A stretch of 13,480 nt of DNA from JBDHUJ01 sp039809105. GTDB lineage: Bacteria; Patescibacteriota; Saccharimonadia; Saccharimonadales; UBA4665. The DNA lies in NCBI GenBank assembly GCA_039809105.1, contig JBDHUJ010000036.1, forward strand, positions 1-13,480, read 5' to 3'. Shown here piece by piece: positions 5,454-11,715 of this stretch. Numbering within the stretch: position 1 is the first letter of the stretch; each line of letters starts with the position of its first letter. The position numbers and the translations under genes are program-made. The notes below the pieces were generated by a model. That model was not told where the DNA came from. It did no database searches and saw only the letters and a program-made list of their open reading frames with translations.

Positions 5454-8400
5454 ATGGCAGGGCTAAAGCCATCTGATTACGTACATCTGCACAACCATAC
5501 GCAGTTTAGTTTGCTCGACGGTCTGACGAAGATTCCGGACCTGATTACCTTTGCCAAAGAAAGTGGCATGGAAGCGGTGGCGATGACCGACCACGGAACG
5601 CTGAGCGGCACCATCGAATTTTACAAGACGGCGACAGAAAACGGCATAAAGCCCATCATCGGCATCGAAACCTACGTCGCTGCCCGCAAACACACCGACA
5701 AAGACCCCCAGAAAGACAAGAACCGCTATCACCTGATTCTGCTGGCCATGAACAACAAGGGCTACCAGAACCTGATGCAGCTGAGCACCACGGCCAACCT
5801 GCACGGTATGTACTACTTCCCGCGTATCGACCACGACCTGCTCGAAAAATACAACGAAGGCGTGATTGCCCTCAGTGCCTGCATGGGTGGCGAGCTGGGC
5901 GATGCGCTCGAGGTCGAGCACCACGAGCGGGCGCTGGACGTCGCCAAGTGGTACAAGAGCATTTTCGGCGACCGCTACTACATAGAAATCCAGGACCACG
6001 GCCACCCGGAAAACCCACTGCACAGTGAAGAGCAGCGTGTGGTGAACGAGGGCGCACTAAAGGTCGCCAAGGAGCTCGGCATACCGGTCGTCGTAACCTG
6101 CGATGCCCACTACCTGAAGCACGAAGACCAAGACGCCCACGAGATTCTGCTGTGCGTCGGTACCGGCGCGTTCCTGAGCGACGAAAAGCGCATGTCTTTG
6201 AAGGACTACCCGCTACACGTCGAGGAACCGAACGAGATTATAAAGCGGTGGGGCAAGGACCACCCCGAAGTTATCACGAACACCAAGGCCATTGCCGACC
6301 GCTGCAACGTAGAAATAGAGCTCGGCAAAATCTTAATCCCGAAGTTTCCGGTGCCAGAAGGCGAAGACGAAAAATCGTACCTGCACAAGCTGGTGTACCG
6401 CGGGCTAAGCTGGCGCTATGGCGACCTCACCGAAGAATCGGCCAAAGACATCAGCATTCCGGAAGCCAAAAAACACACGCCGAAGCGGGTGCTGGAGCGC
6501 ACTGAGTACGAACTGGGTGTCATCGACAACATGGGATTCAATGGCTACTTCCTCATCATTTCCGACTTTATCGGCTGGGGGAAAGACAACGGCATCGTCT
6601 TCGGGCCGGGCCGCGGCAGTGCTGCTGGCTCTATCATCTCGTATGCGCTGAAGATTACCGAACTCGACCCGCTGAAGTACGACCTGCTGTTCGAGCGCTT
6701 CCTGAACCCCGACCGCATAAGCATGCCTGACGTCGACATCGACATCCAGGACACCCGCCGCGACGAAGTCATACAATACTGCGTCGAAAAGTATGGCACC
6801 GAGCGGGTGGCCAACATCGTCACCTTTGGCCGGATGTTCGCCCGTAACGCCGTCCGCGACGTGGCTCGCGTGCTACAAGTGCCTTACGGCGACGCCGACC
6901 GGCTGGCGAAGATGATTCCGGCGCCGGTGCAGGGCCACCACATCCCCCTGGCTGATTCGATACGCAAAGACCCAGACCTGAAGCGCGAATACGAAACCAA
7001 CGAAACGAGCAAGATGGTTATCGACCAAGCCTTGATTCTCGAGGGCACGGTGCGCAGCCACGGCATCCACGCTGCGGGCGTGGTGATTGCGCCCGACGAC
7101 ATCGTCAAATTTGCCCCGCTCGAAATGGCCCAGAAGGGCGTGGTTTCGACCCAGTACCCTATGGGCCCGATAGAAGAGTTGGGGCTGCTGAAGATGGACT
7201 TCCTCGGCCTGTCCAACCTGACTATCATCAACAACGCCCTCCGTATCATCCGCAAGGTGTACAAAAACGACATCGACATCAACACCATCCCGCTGGACGA
7301 CGAGAAGGCATATGAACTGTTCCAGCGCGGCGATACTACCGGTGTGTTTCAGCTGGAATCTGCCGGCATGAAGCGCTACCTGAAGGAGCTCAAACCGACC
7401 AGCTTCGAAGACATCGTGGCTATGGTTGCGCTGTACCGGCCGGGGCCGATGCAGTTCATAGATAGTTTCATCAACCGCAAACATGGCCGCGAAGACATAA
7501 CGTACTTGCACAGTGGGCTGGAAAATTCGCTCAAAAACACCTACGGCATCTTGGTCTACCAGGAACAGTTCATGCAGATTTCCAAGGAATGGTGCGGGTT
7601 TACCGGCGGCCAGGCCGACACGCTGCGCAAGGCCGTGGGCAAAAAGAAAATTGACCTGATGCGCAAAGTGAAGGTCGATTTCGTAAAGGGCGCGGTCGAA
7701 CACGGCGGCGCTACCGAAGCCCTGGCCGAAAAGTTCTGGGCGCAGCTGGAAGAATTCGCCAACTACTGTTTCAACAAGTCGCACGCCGCCTGCTACGGGC
7801 TCATTGCCTATCAAACTGCGTACCTGAAGGCGCACTACCCGGCGGCCTTTATGGCAGCCCTGATGACCAGCGATTACGACGACACCGACCGCCTGGCGAT
7901 TGAGATTTCGGAGTGCAAAAAGATGGGCATCCCCGTGCTGTCGCCGGACGTCAACGAATCGTTCGGTGAATTTGCGGTGCTAAAGGAAGAGAATAAAATC
8001 CGTTTCGGCATGAACGCCATCAAGAACGTCGGTAGCGGCGCTGTGGAAGAGATAATCCGGGCGCGCAAAGAGCATGGCAAGTTCGAAACACTGGAGGACT
8101 TCATCGGCGCGGTCAACACGCGCGTCGTAAATCGCAAAGCCATAGAAAGCCTGGTCAAAGCCGGCGGATTCGACCGCTTTGGCGACCGTAGCACGCTGCT
8201 GCACAATATGGACCTTATCATCGCCTATGGCCAGCGCCTGGCCAAGCAAAAAGCCAGTGGTCAGACCGACCTATTCGGCAATATCATCGACGATGCTATG
8301 AACCACAAACCAACGCTGAAGCTCGACGCGCCTCCGGCGAAGTTTGGCCCGCGCGAACTGCTTGGGTGGGAGCGCGAACTGCTGGGGCTGTACCTGAGCC

Positions 8401-9089
8401 AGCAGCCGCTCGAAGCGTTCTCTGTGTTGCTTGCCGAACAGACGCTGCCGCTGAATACACTCAAGCCCGAGCACGACACGAAACAAGTCGTCATCGGCGG
8501 GGTCATAACCGACTTCCGCGAGATAGTGACCAAAAACGGCCAGAAAATGGCGTTCGTGAAGCTGGAAGACGAATTCGGCGAAACTGAAATAATCCTATTC
8601 CCCAGTACCTACCAGCAGACAACCGGGCTGTGGGAGCGCGACCGGGTGGTAATAGTCCGTGGCAAGGTGAACGCCAAAGACCGCGAAGGCAACATGACGA
8701 CCGAAGTAAAGATACTGGTCGACGATGCCCGCGAAGTCACCCACGAGCAAGCGGCCGCCTACCAGACGACTGGGCGCAAACAGCGCGAAATAAAGGTTGG
8801 CAAGCGAAAGGGCAGCGCGCTGGCCGCAGCCGTTGCCGCCGCCCGCGCCGAAAAAACGGCCGACCCCAAATCCGCCCGCGTGTACATCCGCCTGCTCGAT
8901 AGCAGCGACAGTGCCATGCTCCAGTCGCTAAAGTCTGCCATCGACGGCCAGCAGGGCGACAGCGAAGTGGTCCTCGTCATCGGCCCCAGCAAACAAGCCG
9001 TCAAGCTCCCGACCCGCATGCGCGCCGACGAAGACGCCCTGACCCTCCTCCGTGACCTCGTCGGCCCCACCAACGTCATTCTGCAATAA
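5454..9089 (+). CDS. dnaE: DNA polymerase III alpha subunit (replicative polymerase)
   Basis: A 1211-residue C-family polymerase that synthesises the chromosome at the replication fork. The N-terminal PHP domain keeps its metal ligands as motifs: HLHNHTQFSLLDG (H11, H13, D22), MTDHG (D46, H47), IGIETY, RYHLIL, LSACMGGE, QDHGHPE and CDAHYL. A working PHP proofreading or phosphatase site is therefore likely. The palm carries PDVDIDI (D428, D430) and KMDFLGL (D582), the expected catalytic triad. Fingers and thumb follow (GDTTGVFQLESAG, YRPGPM, FNKSHAACYG). QTDLF at 937-941 matches the internal beta-clamp binding motif, and an OB fold follows from about residue 1010 (VIGGVITDFREIV). Length is normal for DnaE1. 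It appears monocistronic. Confidence 0.97.
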   Translation: MAGLKPSDYVHLHNHTQFSLLDGLTKIPDLITFAKESGMEAVAMTDHGTLSGTIEFYKTATENGIKPIIGIETYVAARKHTDKDPQKDKNRYHLILLAMNNKGYQNLMQLSTTANLHGMYYFPRIDHDLLEKYNEGVIALSACMGGELGDALEVEHHERALDVAKWYKSIFGDRYYIEIQDHGHPENPLHSEEQRVVNEGALKVAKELGIPVVVTCDAHYLKHEDQDAHEILLCVGTGAFLSDEKRMSLKDYPLHVEEPNEIIKRWGKDHPEVITNTKAIADRCNVEIELGKILIPKFPVPEGEDEKSYLHKLVYRGLSWRYGDLTEESAKDISIPEAKKHTPKRVLERTEYELGVIDNMGFNGYFLIISDFIGWGKDNGIVFGPGRGSAAGSIISYALKITELDPLKYDLLFERFLNPDRISMPDVDIDIQDTRRDEVIQYCVEKYGTERVANIVTFGRMFARNAVRDVARVLQVPYGDADRLAKMIPAPVQGHHIPLADSIRKDPDLKREYETNETSKMVIDQALILEGTVRSHGIHAAGVVIAPDDIVKFAPLEMAQKGVVSTQYPMGPIEELGLLKMDFLGLSNLTIINNALRIIRKVYKNDIDINTIPLDDEKAYELFQRGDTTGVFQLESAGMKRYLKELKPTSFEDIVAMVALYRPGPMQFIDSFINRKHGREDITYLHSGLENSLKNTYGILVYQEQFMQISKEWCGFTGGQADTLRKAVGKKKIDLMRKVKVDFVKGAVEHGGATEALAEKFWAQLEEFANYCFNKSHAACYGLIAYQTAYLKAHYPAAFMAALMTSDYDDTDRLAIEISECKKMGIPVLSPDVNESFGEFAVLKEENKIRFGMNAIKNVGSGAVEEIIRARKEHGKFETLEDFIGAVNTRVVNRKAIESLVKAGGFDRFGDRSTLLHNMDLIIAYGQRLAKQKASGQTDLFGNIIDDAMNHKPTLKLDAPPAKFGPRELLGWERELLGLYLSQQPLEAFSVLLAEQTLPLNTLKPEHDTKQVVIGGVITDFREIVTKNGQKMAFVKLEDEFGETEIILFPSTYQQTTGLWERDRVVIVRGKVNAKDREGNMTTEVKILVDDAREVTHEQAAAYQTTGRKQREIKVGKRKGSALAAAVAAARAEKTADPKSARVYIRLLDSSDSAMLQSLKSAIDGQQGDSEVVLVIGPSKQAVKLPTRMRADEDALTLLRDLVGPTNVILQ

Positions 9090-9130
9090 ACCACCACATA
9101 TAGCGTACGCCCATCCCTCAAAACACTACA

Positions 9131-9153
9131 TTCCAGGGGCTGCCCCTGGAATA
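9131..9153. terminator. Hairpin after dnaE, possible terminator
   Basis: ATTCCAGGGG (9131-9140) and CCCCTGGAAT (9144-9153) form a perfect 10-bp stem with a 3-base CTG loop, 41 bases after the dnaE stop and 25 bases after the stop of the opposing gene. There is no T-run on either strand. It may act as a bidirectional terminator between convergent units, but that is inferred from position. Confidence 0.5.
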
Positions 9154-9178
9154 TATCCGCTGGCGCTGGCTGGTTAGG

Positions 9179-9454
9179 TTACTGTTCGGTTATGAAGCCA
9201 AGTGTCTTGAGGCGCCTTCTAGCGGCTCGCAGCGCCCACATGGTCGTAACGCACGCTTCGTCCGACAGCGTCCCGATAGCGTCCGACCCTACGTCAAGGC
9301 GCACTCTGTCGATACTGTGTCGGCTAGCTGTCGGGACGCGACTTACGCTGGCACTGAACTCCATATCCTCGTCGCGTATAGCAATAGGCGTCAAGCCCTT
9401 TCTTAGGAATACCGTTGCTTGTTGTGCTGGTTTGCCGTGGCGAGGGTGTCGCAT
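9179..9454 (-). CDS. Hypothetical protein, in frame with the upstream gene past a TGA
   Basis: A 91-residue frame with coding-like codon usage but no recognised family. Predicted strands (MEFSASVSRV, IDRVRLDVGS) precede a basic helix (TTMWALRAARRRLKTLGF). The start is uncertain: ATG 9454 has neither a Shine-Dalgarno nor a -10 box. ATG 9364, with GAGG two bases upstream, would give a 61-residue protein. The frame extends upstream without a stop for 22 more codons to the TGA of the preceding gene (9521-9523), so it may also be the tail of a 236-codon gene interrupted by one TGA. The overlapping plus-strand frame at 9192-9473 is less protein-like. Confidence 0.5.
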   Translation of the reverse strand: MRHPRHGKPAQQATVFLRKGLTPIAIRDEDMEFSASVSRVPTASRHSIDRVRLDVGSDAIGTLSDEACVTTMWALRAARRRLKTLGFITEQ

Positions 9455-9520
9455 GTGCGCTGGCTGGGCGTAATGCAGCTGGAGGGACAGCCGCCTATTT
9501 GGGGCGTCAACCTCACTGCT

Positions 9521-9889
9521 TCAGTCTGGTTTTCTGTAGTCTCGGTTTTCTGGCCAGGGGTTGTCGTGCTCCAATGTGTGCAGAGAAAGCAGGCTTATAC
9601 CAGTGGCGCCTAGGAGTCGGATGGGGTAGATGGGTTTGTTTTTTGGGTCGCCAGCTTCACCACCGTCTAGGTCTACTGTAGACCAGTCTGGCCAGTCGGA
9701 TGAATCGTATGCAAGTCCACCATCTTCTACAGTATTTTCCAGGCCCATAACAATGTTCATGGCCCTACTGGCGACTCCGGAGTGCCATTTATCTACTGGC
9801 TGGCCGTGGTCTGATAGGTATTCCTGTACCGCTTGACGATGAATAGTGTGAGCTAAGTCGTAGAGCCGTTCGTGTGGTGTTCGAGGCAT
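9521..9889 (-). CDS. Hypothetical acidic protein ending in the window's only TGA stop
   Basis: A 122-residue soluble protein that I do not recognise. The N-terminal part is helical and His-rich (ERLYDLAHTIHRQAVQEYLS). The middle is acidic and Trp-containing (YDSSDWPDWSTVDLDGGEAG), followed by a more hydrophobic helix (LLGATGISLLSLHTLEHD). No signal peptide or catalytic motif is visible. It has a promoter with TTGACT and palindromic ACATGT sites just upstream, so it probably starts the unit that includes the gene at 9179-9454. The same frame stays open for 114 codons beyond its TGA. Confidence 0.65.
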   Translation of the reverse strand: MPRTPHERLYDLAHTIHRQAVQEYLSDHGQPVDKWHSGVASRAMNIVMGLENTVEDGGLAYDSSDWPDWSTVDLDGGEAGDPKNKPIYPIRLLGATGISLLSLHTLEHDNPWPENRDYRKPD

Positions 9890-9892
9890 GCT

Positions 9893-9926
9893 ACATGTTA
9901 TGACATGTACATACCGTAAAAGTCAA
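9893..9926 (-). promoter_or_regulatory. Promoter with paired ACATGT palindromes
   Basis: On the minus strand TTGACT (9926-9921) and TCATAA (9903-9898) are 17 bases apart, and the -10 box ends 8 bases before the ATG at 9889. Two ACATGT palindromes (9893-9898 and 9903-9908) repeat at a 10-bp interval and overlap the -10 region, one helical turn apart, as an operator would be. The -10 match is weak. Confidence 0.4.
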
Positions 9927-9944
9927 TGATGGCGACCCAGCTCA

Positions 9945-10847
9945 CTAAAGTATGTTGCCGGCGATGGGGGCGAGGATGACAGCCATGACGATGGCGGCGA
10001 CCAGGAACATATCGACGAATGGATGGTGTAGCACGAAGCGCTCGCCACGGACCAACACGCGGTGCCAGGCACGGCCGTGGCGGATGATGAGCAAGACGGC
10101 CGCAGCACCGAGTAGGGCAGCTAGGCTCAGCTGCAGGCCGCGGTTGGCGACTATGGTGTCAAAGCGCGAGACTTTTTGGGTTTCGGTGGCGACGGTAACA
10201 CTGGCGGGCAATACCTCTGGGCCGCGGACCATAGCGGTTACGGTTACGCCGACTGGCTTGGCGTAGAGGGCAACGACGATGGTAGCGGGGCCTTCGCCAC
10301 GGAAGTTGACTGCATTAGCGGTGGCGAACCCGACTTCGCTATACCCAGCGTTCAAAATGTTGTCGCGGTGTTCGGGGCTGTGCATCCAGGCCTGTACTAT
10401 CTGGTCGCTGGTACCGAAGCCGTACGCCAGGTTTTCGCCGGCTGTTTCGTACTTGTACCCCACGGCGTCTATGAACGCCCACGGCTGCTTGCCGTCTGGT
10501 GTGACGTGGTCCCAGTAGTTCCGGGCGGCCATGTCGTTGGCTTTGTCTTGTGCAGCTTGGCTCAGGACGCTACTGAGTGCCAGGTTGGATTCACTGGTCT
10601 TGGTGCGCTCGGCATTTGTCTCATCGAGCAGCACCTTGCCGCTGACATTTGTCGCATAGCCGAGCACATCGTGGTTGGCGCGGCCGATAAAGATATTCAG
10701 CACCAGCCCGAGCATCACGACGAGCAAAAGCGGCAGGTATGGCCAGTAGTGCTTGGCGTAGTGGTGCGTGTCTTGTTTGTGGTGTTGGCCGTGCCGTTTT
10801 TTGTGGGTTGCGGTGGGGCGTTTGGCTGGGGTTTTGGTAAGTGTCAT
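9945..10847 (-). CDS. Membrane-anchored CAP/SCP-domain protein
   Basis: A 300-residue envelope protein. The N-terminus is basic and His-rich (THKKRHGQHHK, DTHHYAKHY), followed by a membrane segment at about 36-55. The CAP (SCP/PR-1) domain covers about 72-197, with the cavity residues in family order: WDH (H114), GENLAYG (E138) and SPEHRDNIL (H160). A beta-rich stretch (198-235) leads to two further hydrophobic segments at about 238-256 and 277-299. The CAP domain is therefore expected outside the membrane and tethered at both ends. Bacterial CAP proteins are poorly characterised, with lipid, peptide or host-interaction roles proposed. Promoter candidates on its strand are TATAGT (10877-10872) and CATAAT (10862-10857, 9 bases from ATG); neither is compelling. 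Confidence 0.88.
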   Translation of the reverse strand: MTLTKTPAKRPTATHKKRHGQHHKQDTHHYAKHYWPYLPLLLVVMLGLVLNIFIGRANHDVLGYATNVSGKVLLDETNAERTKTSESNLALSSVLSQAAQDKANDMAARNYWDHVTPDGKQPWAFIDAVGYKYETAGENLAYGFGTSDQIVQAWMHSPEHRDNILNAGYSEVGFATANAVNFRGEGPATIVVALYAKPVGVTVTAMVRGPEVLPASVTVATETQKVSRFDTIVANRGLQLSLAALLGAAAVLLIIRHGRAWHRVLVRGERFVLHHPFVDMFLVAAIVMAVILAPIAGNIL

Positions 10848-10886
10848 ATTTTTATGATTATGCTATCTACAACTATAACATAACCA

Positions 10887-11022
10887 TAAACCCTAAGTTC
10901 TAAACAAATTCCAAATTCAAATGCTCAAATTACCAAAACACGTGCACAGCTGAGCCCGTTTGAACATTAGGGTTTTGTTCATTCGAGCTTGTTTAGAGTT
11001 TAGTGCTTAGAATTTAGAGTTT
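10887..11022. repeat. AT-rich degenerate inverted-repeat element, copy 1
   Basis: The left arm (about 10887-10940) is built of degenerate units such as TTCTAAA, TTCCAAA and TTCAAA. The right arm (about 10958-11022) is built of their complements (TTTAGAG, TTTAGTG, TTAGAATTT). The outermost 16 bases of each arm match as reverse complements except for two positions; inner pairing is imperfect. A GC-richer centre (CACGTGCACAGCTGAGCCC) separates the arms. The right arm overlaps the last five codons of the RNA methyltransferase gene, whose terminal residues it seems to supply. Confidence 0.7.
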
Positions 11023-11522
11023 GGTTCAGCAAAGCGGCAAGCGTACAGCACCATAGCTGCAGCCTGCACGACATTGAACGATTCTTTACGACCGAACATC
11101 GGTATTTCGAGCGTGGTGTCGCAGAGCTGCAGTAGCTCCGGCTCTATGCCTTCGACTTCTCGGCCGAGCAGTATGGCAACCTTCTCTGGTGGTTGGTAGC
11201 TAGGCAGTTCTACACTGTTTGGTGCTTGCTCGAGCGCGACCACGACATAACCATCCGCCTTCAGTTGCCGAATGCGCCCGACGACATCGCTGTCGACACT
11301 CCATGGCACAAGCTCTTCGGCGTCGAGCGCGGTTTTGTGTATTTGGGCGTCGATTTTGGCGGCCAAGTGAGGTAAACGAGGGTCGTTGGCATCTAACTGT
11401 GGGAACGGCGTGTAGCCACTGAAGTACACATGCGAAACGCCCAACCCTTCGGCGGTGCGTAGCAGTGACCCCACATTGTGGGTGCTCCGTACGTCATGTA
11501 CCAATAAAACAATCTCTCGCAT
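11007..11522 (-). CDS. TrmH-family (SPOUT) RNA 2'-O-methyltransferase
   Basis: A 171-residue SAM-dependent enzyme expected to methylate a ribose in tRNA or rRNA. It shows the three SPOUT motifs: 1, STHNVGSLLRTAEGLG (13-28, with N16 and R22); 2, VAILLGREVEGIEPELL (115-131); 3, EIPMFGRKESFNVVQAAAM (139-157). These build the trefoil-knot SAM site. It has no N-terminal RNA-binding extension, so it is a minimal TrmL/TrmH-sized form; the target nucleotide cannot be told. A longer frame to 11612 is rejected because its first 30 residues (MELEIWNFRYCLKF) are translated from the AT-rich repeat. ATG 11522 has TACACT exactly 6 bases upstream. The last residues (EPNSKF) come from the other repeat element. 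Confidence 0.88.
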   Translation of the reverse strand: MREIVLLVHDVRSTHNVGSLLRTAEGLGVSHVYFSGYTPFPQLDANDPRLPHLAAKIDAQIHKTALDAEELVPWSVDSDVVGRIRQLKADGYVVVALEQAPNSVELPSYQPPEKVAILLGREVEGIEPELLQLCDTTLEIPMFGRKESFNVVQAAAMVLYACRFAEPNSKF

Positions 11523-11528
11523 CACCCT

Positions 11529-11534
11529 AGTGTA
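11529..11534 (-). promoter_or_regulatory. -10 box, leaderless start of the RNA methyltransferase gene
   Basis: On the minus strand TACACT is followed by 6 bases (AGGGTG) and the ATG at 11522. This matches the geometry of other genes here and supports the shorter start. Confidence 0.5.
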
Positions 11535-11551
11535 AATGACCACTCGGGAAA

Positions 11552-11681
11552 GCTCCAAGTTCCAAATCACAAATTTCAAACAATATCTAAAGTTCCAAAT
11601 TTCAAGTTCCAAATCTACGCAGATTGTTTAGGGTTTAACGATTGGAATTTGTTTGTGATTTAGATTTTGGAATTTAGTGTT
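11552..11681. repeat. AT-rich degenerate inverted-repeat element, copy 2
   Basis: The left arm (about 11552-11614) has units like GTTCCAAAT, TTTCAAAC and AAGTTCCAAAT. The right arm (about 11619-11681) has TTTAGGGTTT, TTGGAATTTG, GATTTAG and TTTTGGAATTTAGTG. The arms are partial reverse complements around a short centre (CTACGCAG). The unit vocabulary and arm order match copy 1. It fills the divergent spacer between the RNA methyltransferase and pilB, leaving about 20-35 bases on each side for their -10 boxes. Confidence 0.7.
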
Positions 11682-11702
11682 TCCCATTATAGCCCTCATG
11701 GT

Positions 11703-11708
11703 TATAAT
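11703..11708 (+). promoter_or_regulatory. -10 box, leaderless start of pilB
   Basis: Consensus TATAAT lies 7 bases before ATG 11716, with TGGT just upstream. This favours 11716 over an in-frame GTG at 11677, which lies inside the repeat element. Confidence 0.6.
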
Positions 11709-11715
11709 GGGTGGT

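Noticed and set aside
6873..7835. Minus-strand 320-codon open frame inside dnaE
   Set aside because: It is a shadow of the GC-biased dnaE frame, which has unambiguous polymerase motifs throughout the same bases.
9192..9473. Plus-strand 93-codon frame antisense to the 9179-9454 gene
   Set aside because: It has no promoter or Shine-Dalgarno and a less protein-like sequence; the minus-strand frame has better codon pattern and continues the upstream frame.
10176..10883. Plus-strand 235-codon open frame opposite the CAP-domain gene
   Set aside because: The minus strand encodes a complete CAP domain with conserved His, Glu and His; the plus frame shows no domain or start signal.
11523..11612. 30-residue N-terminal extension of the RNA methyltransferase
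   Set aside because: It is translated from the AT-rich repeat element (WNFRYCLKFVIWNLEL-like text) and skips the TACACT box placed 6 bases before ATG 11522.
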